Shown in pieces: positions 50,161 through 61,700 of a stretch of 64,000 nucleotides of DNA (its first letter is position 1; each line of letters starts with the position of its first letter). Below the pieces are notes generated by a model, which saw only the letters and a program-made list of their open reading frames with translations, made no database searches and was not told where the DNA came from. Made by a program: the position numbers and the translations under genes. Source of the stretch: Wuchereria bancrofti (lineage: Eukaryota > Nematoda > Chromadorea > Rhabditida > Onchocercidae); contig SSBO01000001.1 in the NCBI GenBank assembly GCA_005281725.1, positions 5,936,399 to 6,000,398 on the forward strand, written 5' to 3'.

Positions 50161-53100
50161 CTGCCCTTCCAATTTATTTAGAAATTTAAGTTACGGAAAG
50201 AGAAGTTTTCCCAACTGGGTGAACAAAGGTTCTGTCGTCTAAAGCTGTGCAGGTAGCAAACTGAGGGGCGTCGTCATTTGCATTTCGGGTGATTCCATGG
50301 TAACCATCAAGACGGGAAGGTTTCTCCCAAATGACAGGTATTGGTGTATAAGCAACACTTTAGACTTTGATGAGACACAAATGCAACTCAAACAAAATTA
50401 TTCAACTTTTACCTTTTGTCAAATCTAACCTCGTACCAGGCAGCACTAACTGTTTAGTCGATTACCATCATGTGTCACTTTATGACATTTATCGTTCCTA
50501 CCGTTTGTTATTGCTTTTCCGAGTTATCTCAGGATTGTAGTTCCCGAATTTCATATTCATGGTCGTTATTTTTTCATCCTTACGTTATTGTAAGTATCCT
50601 TGGAATAAATTCAGCATTCTGATTCTTAGCAGACTGTTGGAGTCGGCTGACGGGGATCATTGCAGTTGCGTTTGTTCGCTAACTATTAATGCAAGATTTT
50701 CATCTTTCTCACTGACATTCCAGTTTGTTGAAAAATTAGCTGTCGAATGTTTCACAGATGTTTAGCCTCGCTTTAAGGTAGTTTCCTCTATTTATTGATC
50801 TGTGCTAGGAGTGAGTAATTTTGTTCGGTCAATCAAAGTGAACTGAATATTGCAAGCAGTCAACTATGCGATTATTCATTCTTTCATATAGCAAGTAATA
50901 TGTATGCTTGTAAATGGAGAAACATAGTAGTAATGTCCTTTACTTGAAATGGAATTTAATAATAGTTTTGTTCAACAAAATATTTGACATGTAATAGTAA
51001 TTCAAAATATGGAATACATGAATACTTGGTTTTATTTATTGACAACCTTTTCGACCAACGTAACAAAAAAGTTTAATTTTCATGAATTTTCGTTGTTAAC
51101 TTTAAGGATCTGTTCAGTATCACTTCAAACAAGTAATCTAATTTCTAAGTCAAATTTGGAGCCATAATTCATTCTGCTTGAATAAAAATATTGTCTTTTG
51201 GGTTCTTCGGTGTAGTGAAAAAGAAAAAATTTGAGTTTTGCACAAATTGCTCCTACGTCTGAAGGAACTTTGTAAACTAAAGTTTTCCGCAACAAAAGAT
51301 TTGCTTCTTGTTTCGTAGCATATGTTTCGTAGCTTTTTATTTCAATCGTGTCGGACACTTTTTCAAAATTACTTTTTTTAAAACTTTGGTTTCTGTTCAA
51401 CTGTTAATGGCTTTTCCAGTAACTCTCAGATTCTTTTGGAATTAGTAGCTTTTCGGAAAGCCGGTACCGAAATACTGAATGAACAAATAAATGATAGAAG
51501 CGGTCTGGACAATGCCTATTTGATCTGATAGACTGTAAGGACAAGGTCATTGAAACATTGTGTGCATATGATCTAAATAGCCTTCTTCCTAAACACAAAT
51601 GAATGAATGATTAATTTGTGTATCGCTTCACTGACCTCATTTTTTAGGATCACAATAAAACTGAAAGAATGATTGGAGGAGATTGCATTTTTGACCTTAT
51701 CCACAGTCTCTTATCAGTCATAAGATGAAAAATGATTTCATTGATTTCATCCGTCTGCTATTAACACAACCAATCTCGTAATCTGTAAACTTTATGTGCG
51801 TGATTTTTACGGGAAAGTTCCTTCTAAAATTTTTTTAAAGTAATGTATGATATTTTAGGGCAATATAGGCTGTTGTGTTAAAATGTCTAAACAAAGAAGG
51901 AACAAATGATGAAATATTGTTTAAGGCTTATTAGAACAATAAGCGACGAAATGTTGACATTTGTAGGAAGACTTTTTGCCTTCTATGGCATAGTTTATAT
52001 CAAAAAATGAGAAAAAGGAAAAGGAATTGAATGGAAGAATACAATAAAAAGAGATGGTAAAATATATGATGCTAAGAAATATTTCTTAGAACCATGAAAA
52101 CTATAGCAAGATCGTCGCTCAGAAATTGATTAGCAGATAATTCATTTCAAAATATTCGCTTTCTAATATATCATAAGTGGATTAGTCATCCTTGTTATAC
52201 TGTTTGCTCCTTTTTATTAGATATTTTTATCTTTTCATGCTATAACGAAGCAACGTTCACTTTGGATTAATTGTTATTAATTTCTCATTGTTCGCTTTAC
52301 TTCTTTAAATCTCTTTCCTCTTGTATGGCTAACTCCCTATCTGTCAAATGGAAGTGCACTTTTGTAACTGTTAATGACAAGTCCTCAATATTGAAATTCC
52401 CCAATATTGATCATGGCGGTAGTTGCCAATCAGAAGCAGTTAATTACCGCTCTACCATTTTATCTGATAGACTGTCAAAGTATAACAGTGATTTTTGAAA
52501 TGTTGTGAGATATTTGTAGTGATAATAATTTTGTTTATTAACAAAATGCTTATCATTCAGCGGCGTTGTCGTTATCTTATTAGCAACGTTTTTATACCGA
52601 TCCATCATCAAATGATTGATTCCCTGATTTCTTCTTTTTTCATAAAAGTGTCTTCTGCTGTTGTCTAAATAAATTTGTGACATTTTTTAAAGCTTAAACA
52701 AAAAATACAAATGCAGTGTTGAAAAGTGGTATGAGATAACTTAACTCTGATTCTCAATATACGCGGAGGTTCAGTATATCAGTATTCAGTATCATCTTGG
52801 TTCTTCTGAGAATTTTGTCATCATTTTATGCAGAAATATTGTTTGACAATTTTTCATCACAATATTTCTGTCCACTTTTCGATCTTGATAACCATCTGTA
52901 ACTCAGTAGTACACACATCATATCACATCTCTTGCAGTTCTGATGGAAACCATTAACGCTCTCATGTCTTCTTTCGGATTGAATGGAAGAGTAAAAATTC
53001 TTAAATTTACCACATTATCATATCTTCCATTACGATTTGTCAAGGTTTTATTTGACAAGTTAATAAAAGACCAAATTTGTCAAATTTGTTTATCCTGTTT

Positions 53101-55732
53101 GCTGTTAGAATTTCACGAATTTTGATTTTTCAGAAAATAAATTTTTATTTCTGAAACTGTAAAAATTTTTCAGTAAAGATTTTTTTTTTCAGTTAAAATG
53201 AGCTAATTTTGGATGCCATATGATATGATTTAATTCGGACATTTTATAAAATGCAATGATAGCAACATACTTGAAATTTATTATTCATACTACTTTCATC
53301 ACTTTAAAGAAATCATTGAAACATCTGGTTCAAAGTAATAGAGGTAAGTGCATATCGTGAATAATTTTGAACTGAAATCTCTATGCTATAACTTTCTTTT
53401 CGGTTTATTATTCTCAGTGTTGTCTTTCTACTACCGAGCAATTGAATGTTGTATTTAAAGTCTGAATTTCACCCCATTAATTTGTTAAATGATTAGTACC
53501 CTTAATATTGTTTTTCTCGTTCTTCCTTTTGTTACAAAAGTTTGATTGCACGGTTTCTTGTGAACAAGTGGTAATGACGAATTGATGGGTCACCAAATTG
53601 AAGATTGTTAATTGTATATTTCCTGTAATGTCACAGTGTGTCTTTCTAATCTATCATTTTTGTACCAGAAGTCATTTTTTTTCAGTTAAATATTCTGTGA
53701 GAAGTCGGTTCAAAAACTTGGACTTAAACTTTAATTTCGCTTACTCCCGGACTTAATCCCCTTAGCTCACTTTAAATCTGATACCTCTTACTGCTGTCAA
53801 AATATGAAGTATACTGCTGAGCGTAAAGACGGTATCCTATGATCTCCAGATTTTTCCAAAATTGATGGCAGGAGTAGATCAATTAGTTTTTTCGGTCTTC
53901 AATTGTTTACCAGGGTTGTGGTGCCGCATGCGCAGTCGTCGCAGTACACATTCAGCATGGCTTGGTCAGTCTTTTTGTAACTGTTTCCAATCTAATGGCG
54001 TTTCCCTAGCAATTCCTCCTATTCCATAAAGGTTGAAGAGGTATTTTTCTTTCTAGCTAAAATTTCAACATTTCTATCGAAATAAGCCGAGATCTTTCGT
54101 GCATTTTGAAATTTTAAAAATAAGGACATCCATTCTTCGTTTTTATTTTTTACTTGTTTCCTGTGTTTTCTTATGAATCTGACTGTATATTCAATTAATT
54201 GAGAAGTGCAAAGGAAAAACTCAGAAGCATTCGATTTTATCCGTTTGAATTTCCATCTTACATTTAACAATTTCAATTTTTATATCCATTTTTTGCCCAG
54301 TAATATGTTCCAAAAATAATTGTCAGGGATTCATACCGACAGAAAACATTTCGCATGAAATAAAGCATTAAAGATTGCAACAATTTCATTTCTTCATCTC
54401 ATCAGAGAGCTCATACCACGCAAGTTTATCTACTGTGACGATCTAAAAAATGATTTTGTTTTTGGATCAAGCAGATTTTAAATTTGTTTCCAGCATATTT
54501 CAAAATTTACTTTCGAAATATGTTTACAACCTACTATTTTCAATCAAATTCAAGTTGATTTCTTTTTTGATTGAAGGTAATTCTTTATGTGAGTGTAAGA
54601 AAAAAGTTCAAATAAAAAGAAGCAAAAAAGAATGGTTTCTAGGGAGAATAGTACTTCAAATAATTAAAATATATATATGCATGTGTGTGTTTGTGATAAC
54701 TGCAATACCTCATTATTTACCTTGTCACCATTGTTCACATACCGAATTCAAGTGAACTTAACCATGATCATTCATATGAATTTAAGTGGTTCATTTAAGA
54801 AGTGAGTGCCATCAGTAAATTTAAATTTCATTCTTTTCTGTTTATTTTTATAGCATATTCGCACTTAAACCATTGTAGTTTTATTTATAATTACGGATGC
54901 TGCATGCTAATTAATGTTAGTGCTGTCATTACAGAGTTGCAGGTCCATCTTTTTGTCGTTTCTACATGTTGTCCTGTTGTCCTTCTGAAAACTGTAGGTT
55001 CGCTTGGCCACGATCTAAGTAAATGTTTGCATACATCAACTTGATTGTTATGTTTTATTGCATTGGCTGCGTCGTAGCGTTGTATCATTTGGACAGTTTA
55101 TTTCAAAACTATTGCTCTTTTGCAGATCATTTACAGTTGGCTGGGTATTACCTATAATAATGCTAAATTAAATAAAGGGAGTATTATCTGTAAAGTGAGT
55201 TGGATTTCAGTTTAATTAATTCAGATTTCATCTAATTTACAATTCTAATTTAATATGTATCGTCAGATTAAGTACTGCCAAATTGTCTTTTAATATTTTA
55301 GTTAGGCTTCGAATTTGGAGTCTGTATACAGGATATTGATAAAAGTTGTTTTTAAACTTTTATTCCACTTTGTTTTGAAGAATGTAATGACGACTAGTTA
55401 GATGATTGAAATTTAAAATCTCGTTAAAGTTAGTCTGCATGATAGACTAGTTTGATTTACAAGAAATAAATTTGCTGCCATATTTCCATTAACCGTTTTT
55501 TCTCTACGACTCGGAATTCACTGGACATCAATTTAAAGCTTCAGATTTTTCGGTTCATTTCAAGTAGAACGAAAATTGACTTTTCTTGTTGATTCAAAAA
55601 TTAAGAAAAAAACTTTTTATTAGGAAGAAACAGATGGTGCTAAAGCATTTCCATTTTATTTAGACATCTGTTTTCTTTTACAATTTCAACAAAGCGTCTT
55701 TTTATATAATTCCTTTTCGTTCGTACTTTATA

Positions 55733-55743
55733 TATGTTTGCAG
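55733..55743 (+). promoter_or_regulatory. splice acceptor upstream of the FERM gene ATG
   Basis: TATGTTTGCAG ending at 55743, 46 bases before the ATG at 55790. It could be a spliced-leader acceptor or the end of a 5' UTR intron reaching into the gene-poor interval. Confidence 0.4.
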
Positions 55744-55789
55744 GATACAACCTGCAATAAGCTTTTTTTGACTTCTTCCTGTATCAACA

Positions 55790-58700
55790 ATGGCAGGTCT
55801 ATTCCGATCGTTAAGTCAGCGTTTTCGACGTTCAAAAAGGTATTACCATCCAGGTGGAGACACTGCTGGGACAAGCGAATATCAACAGGTTTCCATTTTT
55901 TCATTAGAAAATTTTCTAAAATAATCATCTCTTTTTCTGGAAATTCATAGAGTGTATTGTCGAACGAATTGATGACGTGATTTAAACGCTTTGTTGTTAG
56001 TTGATCGTCAGCAGTTGCACGTAATTTACTTCTCGCGCTTCGTTATAAGAGAAAGAAAATTGTTTCCACACTTATCATAACGGGTAATCATTTCTAAAAA
56101 CACAATTTTCAAAACTGTTTAGAAAATGAGAAATAGAAATGGTAAATTTTTCTAATTGCTAGGGTAGGCTGCTAAGAAAGTTATCATTTAGGGATCACCG
56201 AGAAATAGTTTACTGAGATCTTTCCAGGGATAGTATCTCATCGGCTTGCCATCATTAACTTTCATTGTATAATTTCAAAAAAAGTTTTTAACAGCTAAGT
56301 TTTCTTTTAAGGCATTACCGTATTATTCAGAAATTTGTGTGAACCAACTTTTCCACTTTCTTTACTTTTTTATTTTTTGTGACGTGGTGCAACTTTCAGG
56401 GAAACAAAAACGAAAAGTTTGATAAACGTCTTTATCTTTTTCCGAAATCTTTTCTAATTTTCTAATCAGGATCTTTTTTTGTTCAAAAATCAACTTACAT
56501 GAGTAACATATTGCTATTGGAGAAAGTAAAATAGTTCTGTAAATTCACTGAAGAGGTAGAGTGTTTAAATTACCTTGAACTATTTTCGGTAGTTTTCGAA
56601 CATCTTTGAAATTTTTAGGAATAGCTTTAGCATAAATAGTTGTTTCATGTAATATAATATGATCAGAGGTTGATTTGGCAATACAATTCTGCTCAGCTGC
56701 GCATTTTTCCCCCAAACATAAAATAAAGTGAGAAGAACAGATCGTCATTTGGTTGATGAGTAAGTCAAAGTTTTTCACACTTTATCGATACATTCGAATG
56801 CATTATGGGCATATGTGTATATAATATTTACCATTGCAATCACAACAACGTTTAAAAAAAGTCAACAAAACATCATATCGTAAGAGATGTCGCCAATGAT
56901 CGATTTTGATTATGTCACTTTGATTTCATCTGAATTTCTGCTTTTCTTTTATCTGTTACTATTCACTAATTTTTCAAATTTGGATTTGTGGACAAATATC
57001 CAATGAGGCTGTCAAAATTAAAAGCTATCTTGTTAGATTTAAGCATCTTTTCTTTTGTTTTAAGACGAAGGAAAAGAAGAAAGAGAGACTCATAGTTTTT
57101 CCTTTTCTTCTTTGGTTTTTATAAAATTTCCGCCTTGAACAGTGAAAAAAAATTACTGATATACAGATAATATCAAATAAGGTAAGAATTTTGCACCAAT
57201 CTTTTGTTGTTGCTATTGTCATCTCATTTTTGTCTTATAAATATCGAAAGATACCCAAAATTCCGGTCATCAACGGTTTTTTTCTACTCGTAATCTTTGA
57301 ATGGGTTGTATCATTTATTGCTATCTGTAATGATCATCAGCCATAATTTTTGGCTGGACCGGAAATACGAATAGATAAATTTTCCTCACTTGGAAACTGA
57401 AATGTTCCGTATAGATTGGTATAAAAATGAGATGTGGTTATAAGGAAGAATTTCCCGGAGAATATTATCATCGAGGATGCAGTTTGTCACCCTAAAATAT
57501 GTAAATGATGTTGTGTATTAGTACTAGGAAGGATTGTCACTAACTGTTGCGTCATACTCTTATATATATATATATATGGGTTTATTGATTCCATCCTACG
57601 AGCAATTGGTTGTATGATTGTTGATTGAGCGTTAACCCGCTTGTCCCAACAAATTATTATTATATGGGAATTATTTCTCGCAGTGCTTCCCCTATCGCTC
57701 ATATCAGTTTGCAAATAATGCTAGTAATGAATGTATCTCGCGTTATTTGGCTAATTACGATTTGCGCTCCTTATCCACGCCACTGTGTCATTTGTATTTG
57801 TCATAGTTCCATATCTTTTATCTTTTGCATCACTTCTCATCAAGCACATTGATAATTTAATTAATACCTGAGTTTCATTCAGCATCCAGAGCTACCGTCC
57901 CGAACCTTATTCGGTTATGCTGTCCGGCATGTCCGATCATCCAAATATCAGTTTTTATGTCGTGATTTTTGTAGAAGAGAAAAAAAAATCAAAAAAGTTG
58001 TAAAACAGATTTCAAAGCTTTGCTTGAAGGAAATTCGAATTTTAATTAACTCAAAAAGTGATATACTAAACATGTCTCACTTATTAAGCTGTTAGTTATG
58101 CGCACACCGTCTTTTAGAATTCAGAAATAAATCAGACTTCCTATTTATGGCATCCTTTTTCATACATGAAAGAAACAATTAATCAAATGGCAAATTGGAT
58201 GAATCTTCCTTAAAATTGTGTTTGCATTTCTCCTTTTTCATTTCTTTGAATGATAAAAATGTTATTTATGATACCTTTGATCCGTTAGCATTTATCTGAT
58301 TACAGCTTCTTATGTATTTTTAGGGAACTAAATATGAGCAAACTAAAGAATAAATATTCTTTACGAATTTTTGGATTGATTTTCGTGTGTTTATTAATTT
58401 AGGGATTTGACCAACCAGAAATGAATTCTCGAAAGCACTGTCAGTGTAAAGTGTTGTTGCTCGATGGTACGGATATGAATATTGTGATTCCGGTACACCT
58501 TTATGTTCCTTTAAAAATGATAAAAAGAACTGTTTGTCTTTTGCTATCGAAATTATAAAAATAACTTTTTTTACTTTTTTTATTCTTTTCAACAGGATCT
58601 TCCTTACTGATTTTGTTCCTAATGCTATGCGGTTCCTCCAGCCACAGAAAGAAAGAAAATGGCTCTTAATTAGTCATTTTGAATTTCACTCTTGACTCTT

Positions 58701-61700
58701 ACTTTTGATCATGCTGTTAAAACATCTTCGAAAATCTGAACTTCTATTTATTCAGTAACAAATTTCCTATTTTGAGAAAAATGCTGCTGGTCGGGAACTA
58801 TACGATCAAGTATTTTATGCGCTAGATTTAGAAGAGCGAGATTATTTTGGTTTGCAGTTCATGGACCACTATCATGTGCAGGTATTTACAACTTTTCAAT
58901 TCCTTAAATTTGGTGCGATTATTTATTTGCTTAATTCAGATGAGTTTTTCGTCCTATATGCTGAACTTTGCTACGGTTCTCTGCCAAAGAGGTCCGAGGG
59001 GCGGAAATAGTTGTTTCGTGGTGATGAATAACCAGAGGAACTGAGAATCCTTGCGGTTGGGTATGGTAGAAAAGTATAGAATTGTCTAAAAAGAAGCTTC
59101 TAGTGCCCAGTTATTTTGGAATAAATCCTCGTTATGTTATACAAAAAATATTAATTTCAGCATTGGTTGGATCCGGTAAAACGAATTAATAAGCAAGTGC
59201 CAATCGGCCCGCCTTACACATTTCGGTTTCGGGTAAAATTCTATTCTTCGGAACCGAATAATTTGCGCGAGGAGTTAACAAGGTAAAGTTTTCAAAGTTT
59301 TCATGTGGAATTTTCAAGGGTTCTCACCGAATTAAGTTTTTCAAGTTAAATGAACATTTTGAAAGTGTTTGAAAATAAATGTTGTTTGTTTGTGATGAGA
59401 TCCATTTTCAACTAGCAGTTGTTAAATATACTTATTAACTGAAGATAGAAAGGGTGATACACTAATCAGACAAATTATACCCAAAATAGATTACGTATTG
59501 ATTTGCAAATATACCAAACATCTCAATTTTTAAAGGTACCAGTTCTTTCTGCAACTGAAACAAGATATTCAGACGGGAAAATTAGAATGTCCCAAAGATA
59601 CAGCTATTGAACTCGCTGCCTTTGTCCTGCAGTGTAAGACTTTCATCCATTTATAATTAGTTCTTCAAAAATTTCATTTCGAAGTCAACTTTTGTTGGAA
59701 TTAGTAAAGTTGCTTTATCTCTCACGAATTTAAGAAAGGCAAGCTTAAAATACTTTGATGCCAAATCTTCAGCTAATAAGGTTTGCTTTAAAAAGATCAT
59801 ACTTTATATGTATGAAGCATAAAGAAGTAATGACCATCTTATCAATCTTTACCAACCAAAGGTTTATTAGACAGTAATGTTAAACAATTCAATTTAAACC
59901 AAACAAATCTACCCAAATTTGCATACTTTATTTTACAGCGGAACTTGGTGATTATAACTCTGTGGAACACACACCGGCTCTAATTTCGGAATTTCGATTT
60001 CATCCCGAACAGGATGAAGAAATGGAAATCGCGATTTTGGAAAAATTCATCACTTGTCGGTATTATTCTTTATACCATCAAGAACATAAAGTGATGTGAT
60101 AACTTATAAAGATAAAGAAGGCTGTTTATCTTCAATAAAAAATGATGGAGAAATTCTGTCAGAGAATGAATGTATTTTAGAGGACAGTCACCAGCTACAG
60201 CTGAAATAAATTATTTGAACAAAGCGAAATGGATAGAACTGTATGGTGTTGATATGCATACTGTTGAAGGAAAAGATGGCAACTTATACAGGTTTATTTC
60301 CTTCTTCACTTTTGATACTTTTCTTACCAATGAAAATAATAGTAGCTTATTCTACAAACATCGATAAATTAGTAATTAAGTAAATTAGCAGCAGAAAAAG
60401 ATATTACAGCTTGGGCTTAACACCTACTGGTATGCTAGTATTTGATGGTGTTCAAAAGATTGGTTTATTTTTATGGGAAAAGATCCAGAAACTTGATTTT
60501 AAAAATCGAAAAATCACTCTTGTCGTAGAAGAGGATGCCGATCAAGCTGTAAGTTTATTTTTTCTCAAATCTCATTCTCAATTTTTAATCTCGTTTTCTG
60601 ATTTCTACATCTTAGTGAGAAAATGTTGTACAGAGGAGCAATAAAAGAAGGAGGAAGAAATCACTGCTTTAATAACTTGCTAAGCCTAATTGAGATAAGC
60701 TATGTTCGTACCTCTGTTTACTTTGGTCCTTCATCTTCCTTTTAATTAGTTCGTATTGCTCAAACTTTTTACTTATTTTGAACATTTTATATAATAGAGT
60801 GGACAAGTGCAACTGCATACATTTGTGTTCAATCTGTCATCTCATAAAGCTTGCAAACACTTATGGAAATGTGCTATTGAACATCACACATTTTTCCGGC
60901 TCAAATATCATAAGCCGCGAATCGCTAAAACATCGCAACTGTTCCGGTTAGGTAGCACATTTCGGTATAGGTAAAGTTTTCTCATTTCGTTCGTTATTTA
61001 TCATCATATTAATTAAATAATTCGCAACGAAGTTTAACCATCACCTACATATATCAGTACGATCTTTATAACCTTCGAACTGCATTCTGATCGTTGTATC
61101 TTTTCATCAAATGAAGTTTTAAAAAGAGGTCGAACGGAATACGAAAATGTACATAAAGATGGTGGGCGGCTTTCTCGTCGACAATCAGCTACGTTTGAGA
61201 GACGGCCATCTCAACGATACGGTCCAAGGCAGAGCCTGATGAACAAAAGAATACAACTTCGAAACGATTTCAAAAAACAGGTTTATAGTTACTGCAAAGT
61301 TAGAAAAAGTTAATTAATAGTCCTAAAGAATCTTGATTAATCTACTCTCATTTTCGCCTACCAAAAGATTATCAGAATATTTTTTTTTATTTTTTTTTTA
61401 TTTTTTGAATATTTTCTTAACTCTACAAATTATTGACATCACAACATTTTAGGTCTGAATCACTGGCATACTTCATCTTTGCACTTGAAAATTTTGTTTA
61501 GATTGGTGCTTCCGTAGGATTACCAGTACTTGTTCCTATTTCCCTTGAAGGATCGTGCACTGCTGCGAAGTTAGTTTTTCTCAGGATCCATTAGAAATTT
61601 AGTAGCACTCGGAATTTTGTCTTCGTTATTGGTTCTATGTTTGATTTATTTGCGTAGAAATTTAGCAGTCCATTAAGCTTTTAGTACATTTTGCGGTTAA

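Larger units (their letters stand above)
46903..55789. other. no recognised gene; upstream region of the FERM gene
   Basis: AT-rich with two TC microsatellites (49897-49923, 50135-50160). 50200-50420 is GC-richer and open on both strands without a recognised family. Frames of 60-90 codons on the minus strand (51125-51400, 51404-51598, 52444-52683) lack splice structure or known motifs. Confidence 0.5.

Noticed and set aside
50205..50430. GC-richer segment open on both strands (over 50 codons each)
   Set aside because: Several frames look protein-like at once and acceptors are weak. Without a recognised family this shows how easily chance frames look real.
51125..51598. Two back-to-back minus-strand frames (91 and 64 codons)
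   Set aside because: No splice sites, no known motif, and frames of this length are expected by chance in the amount of sequence examined.
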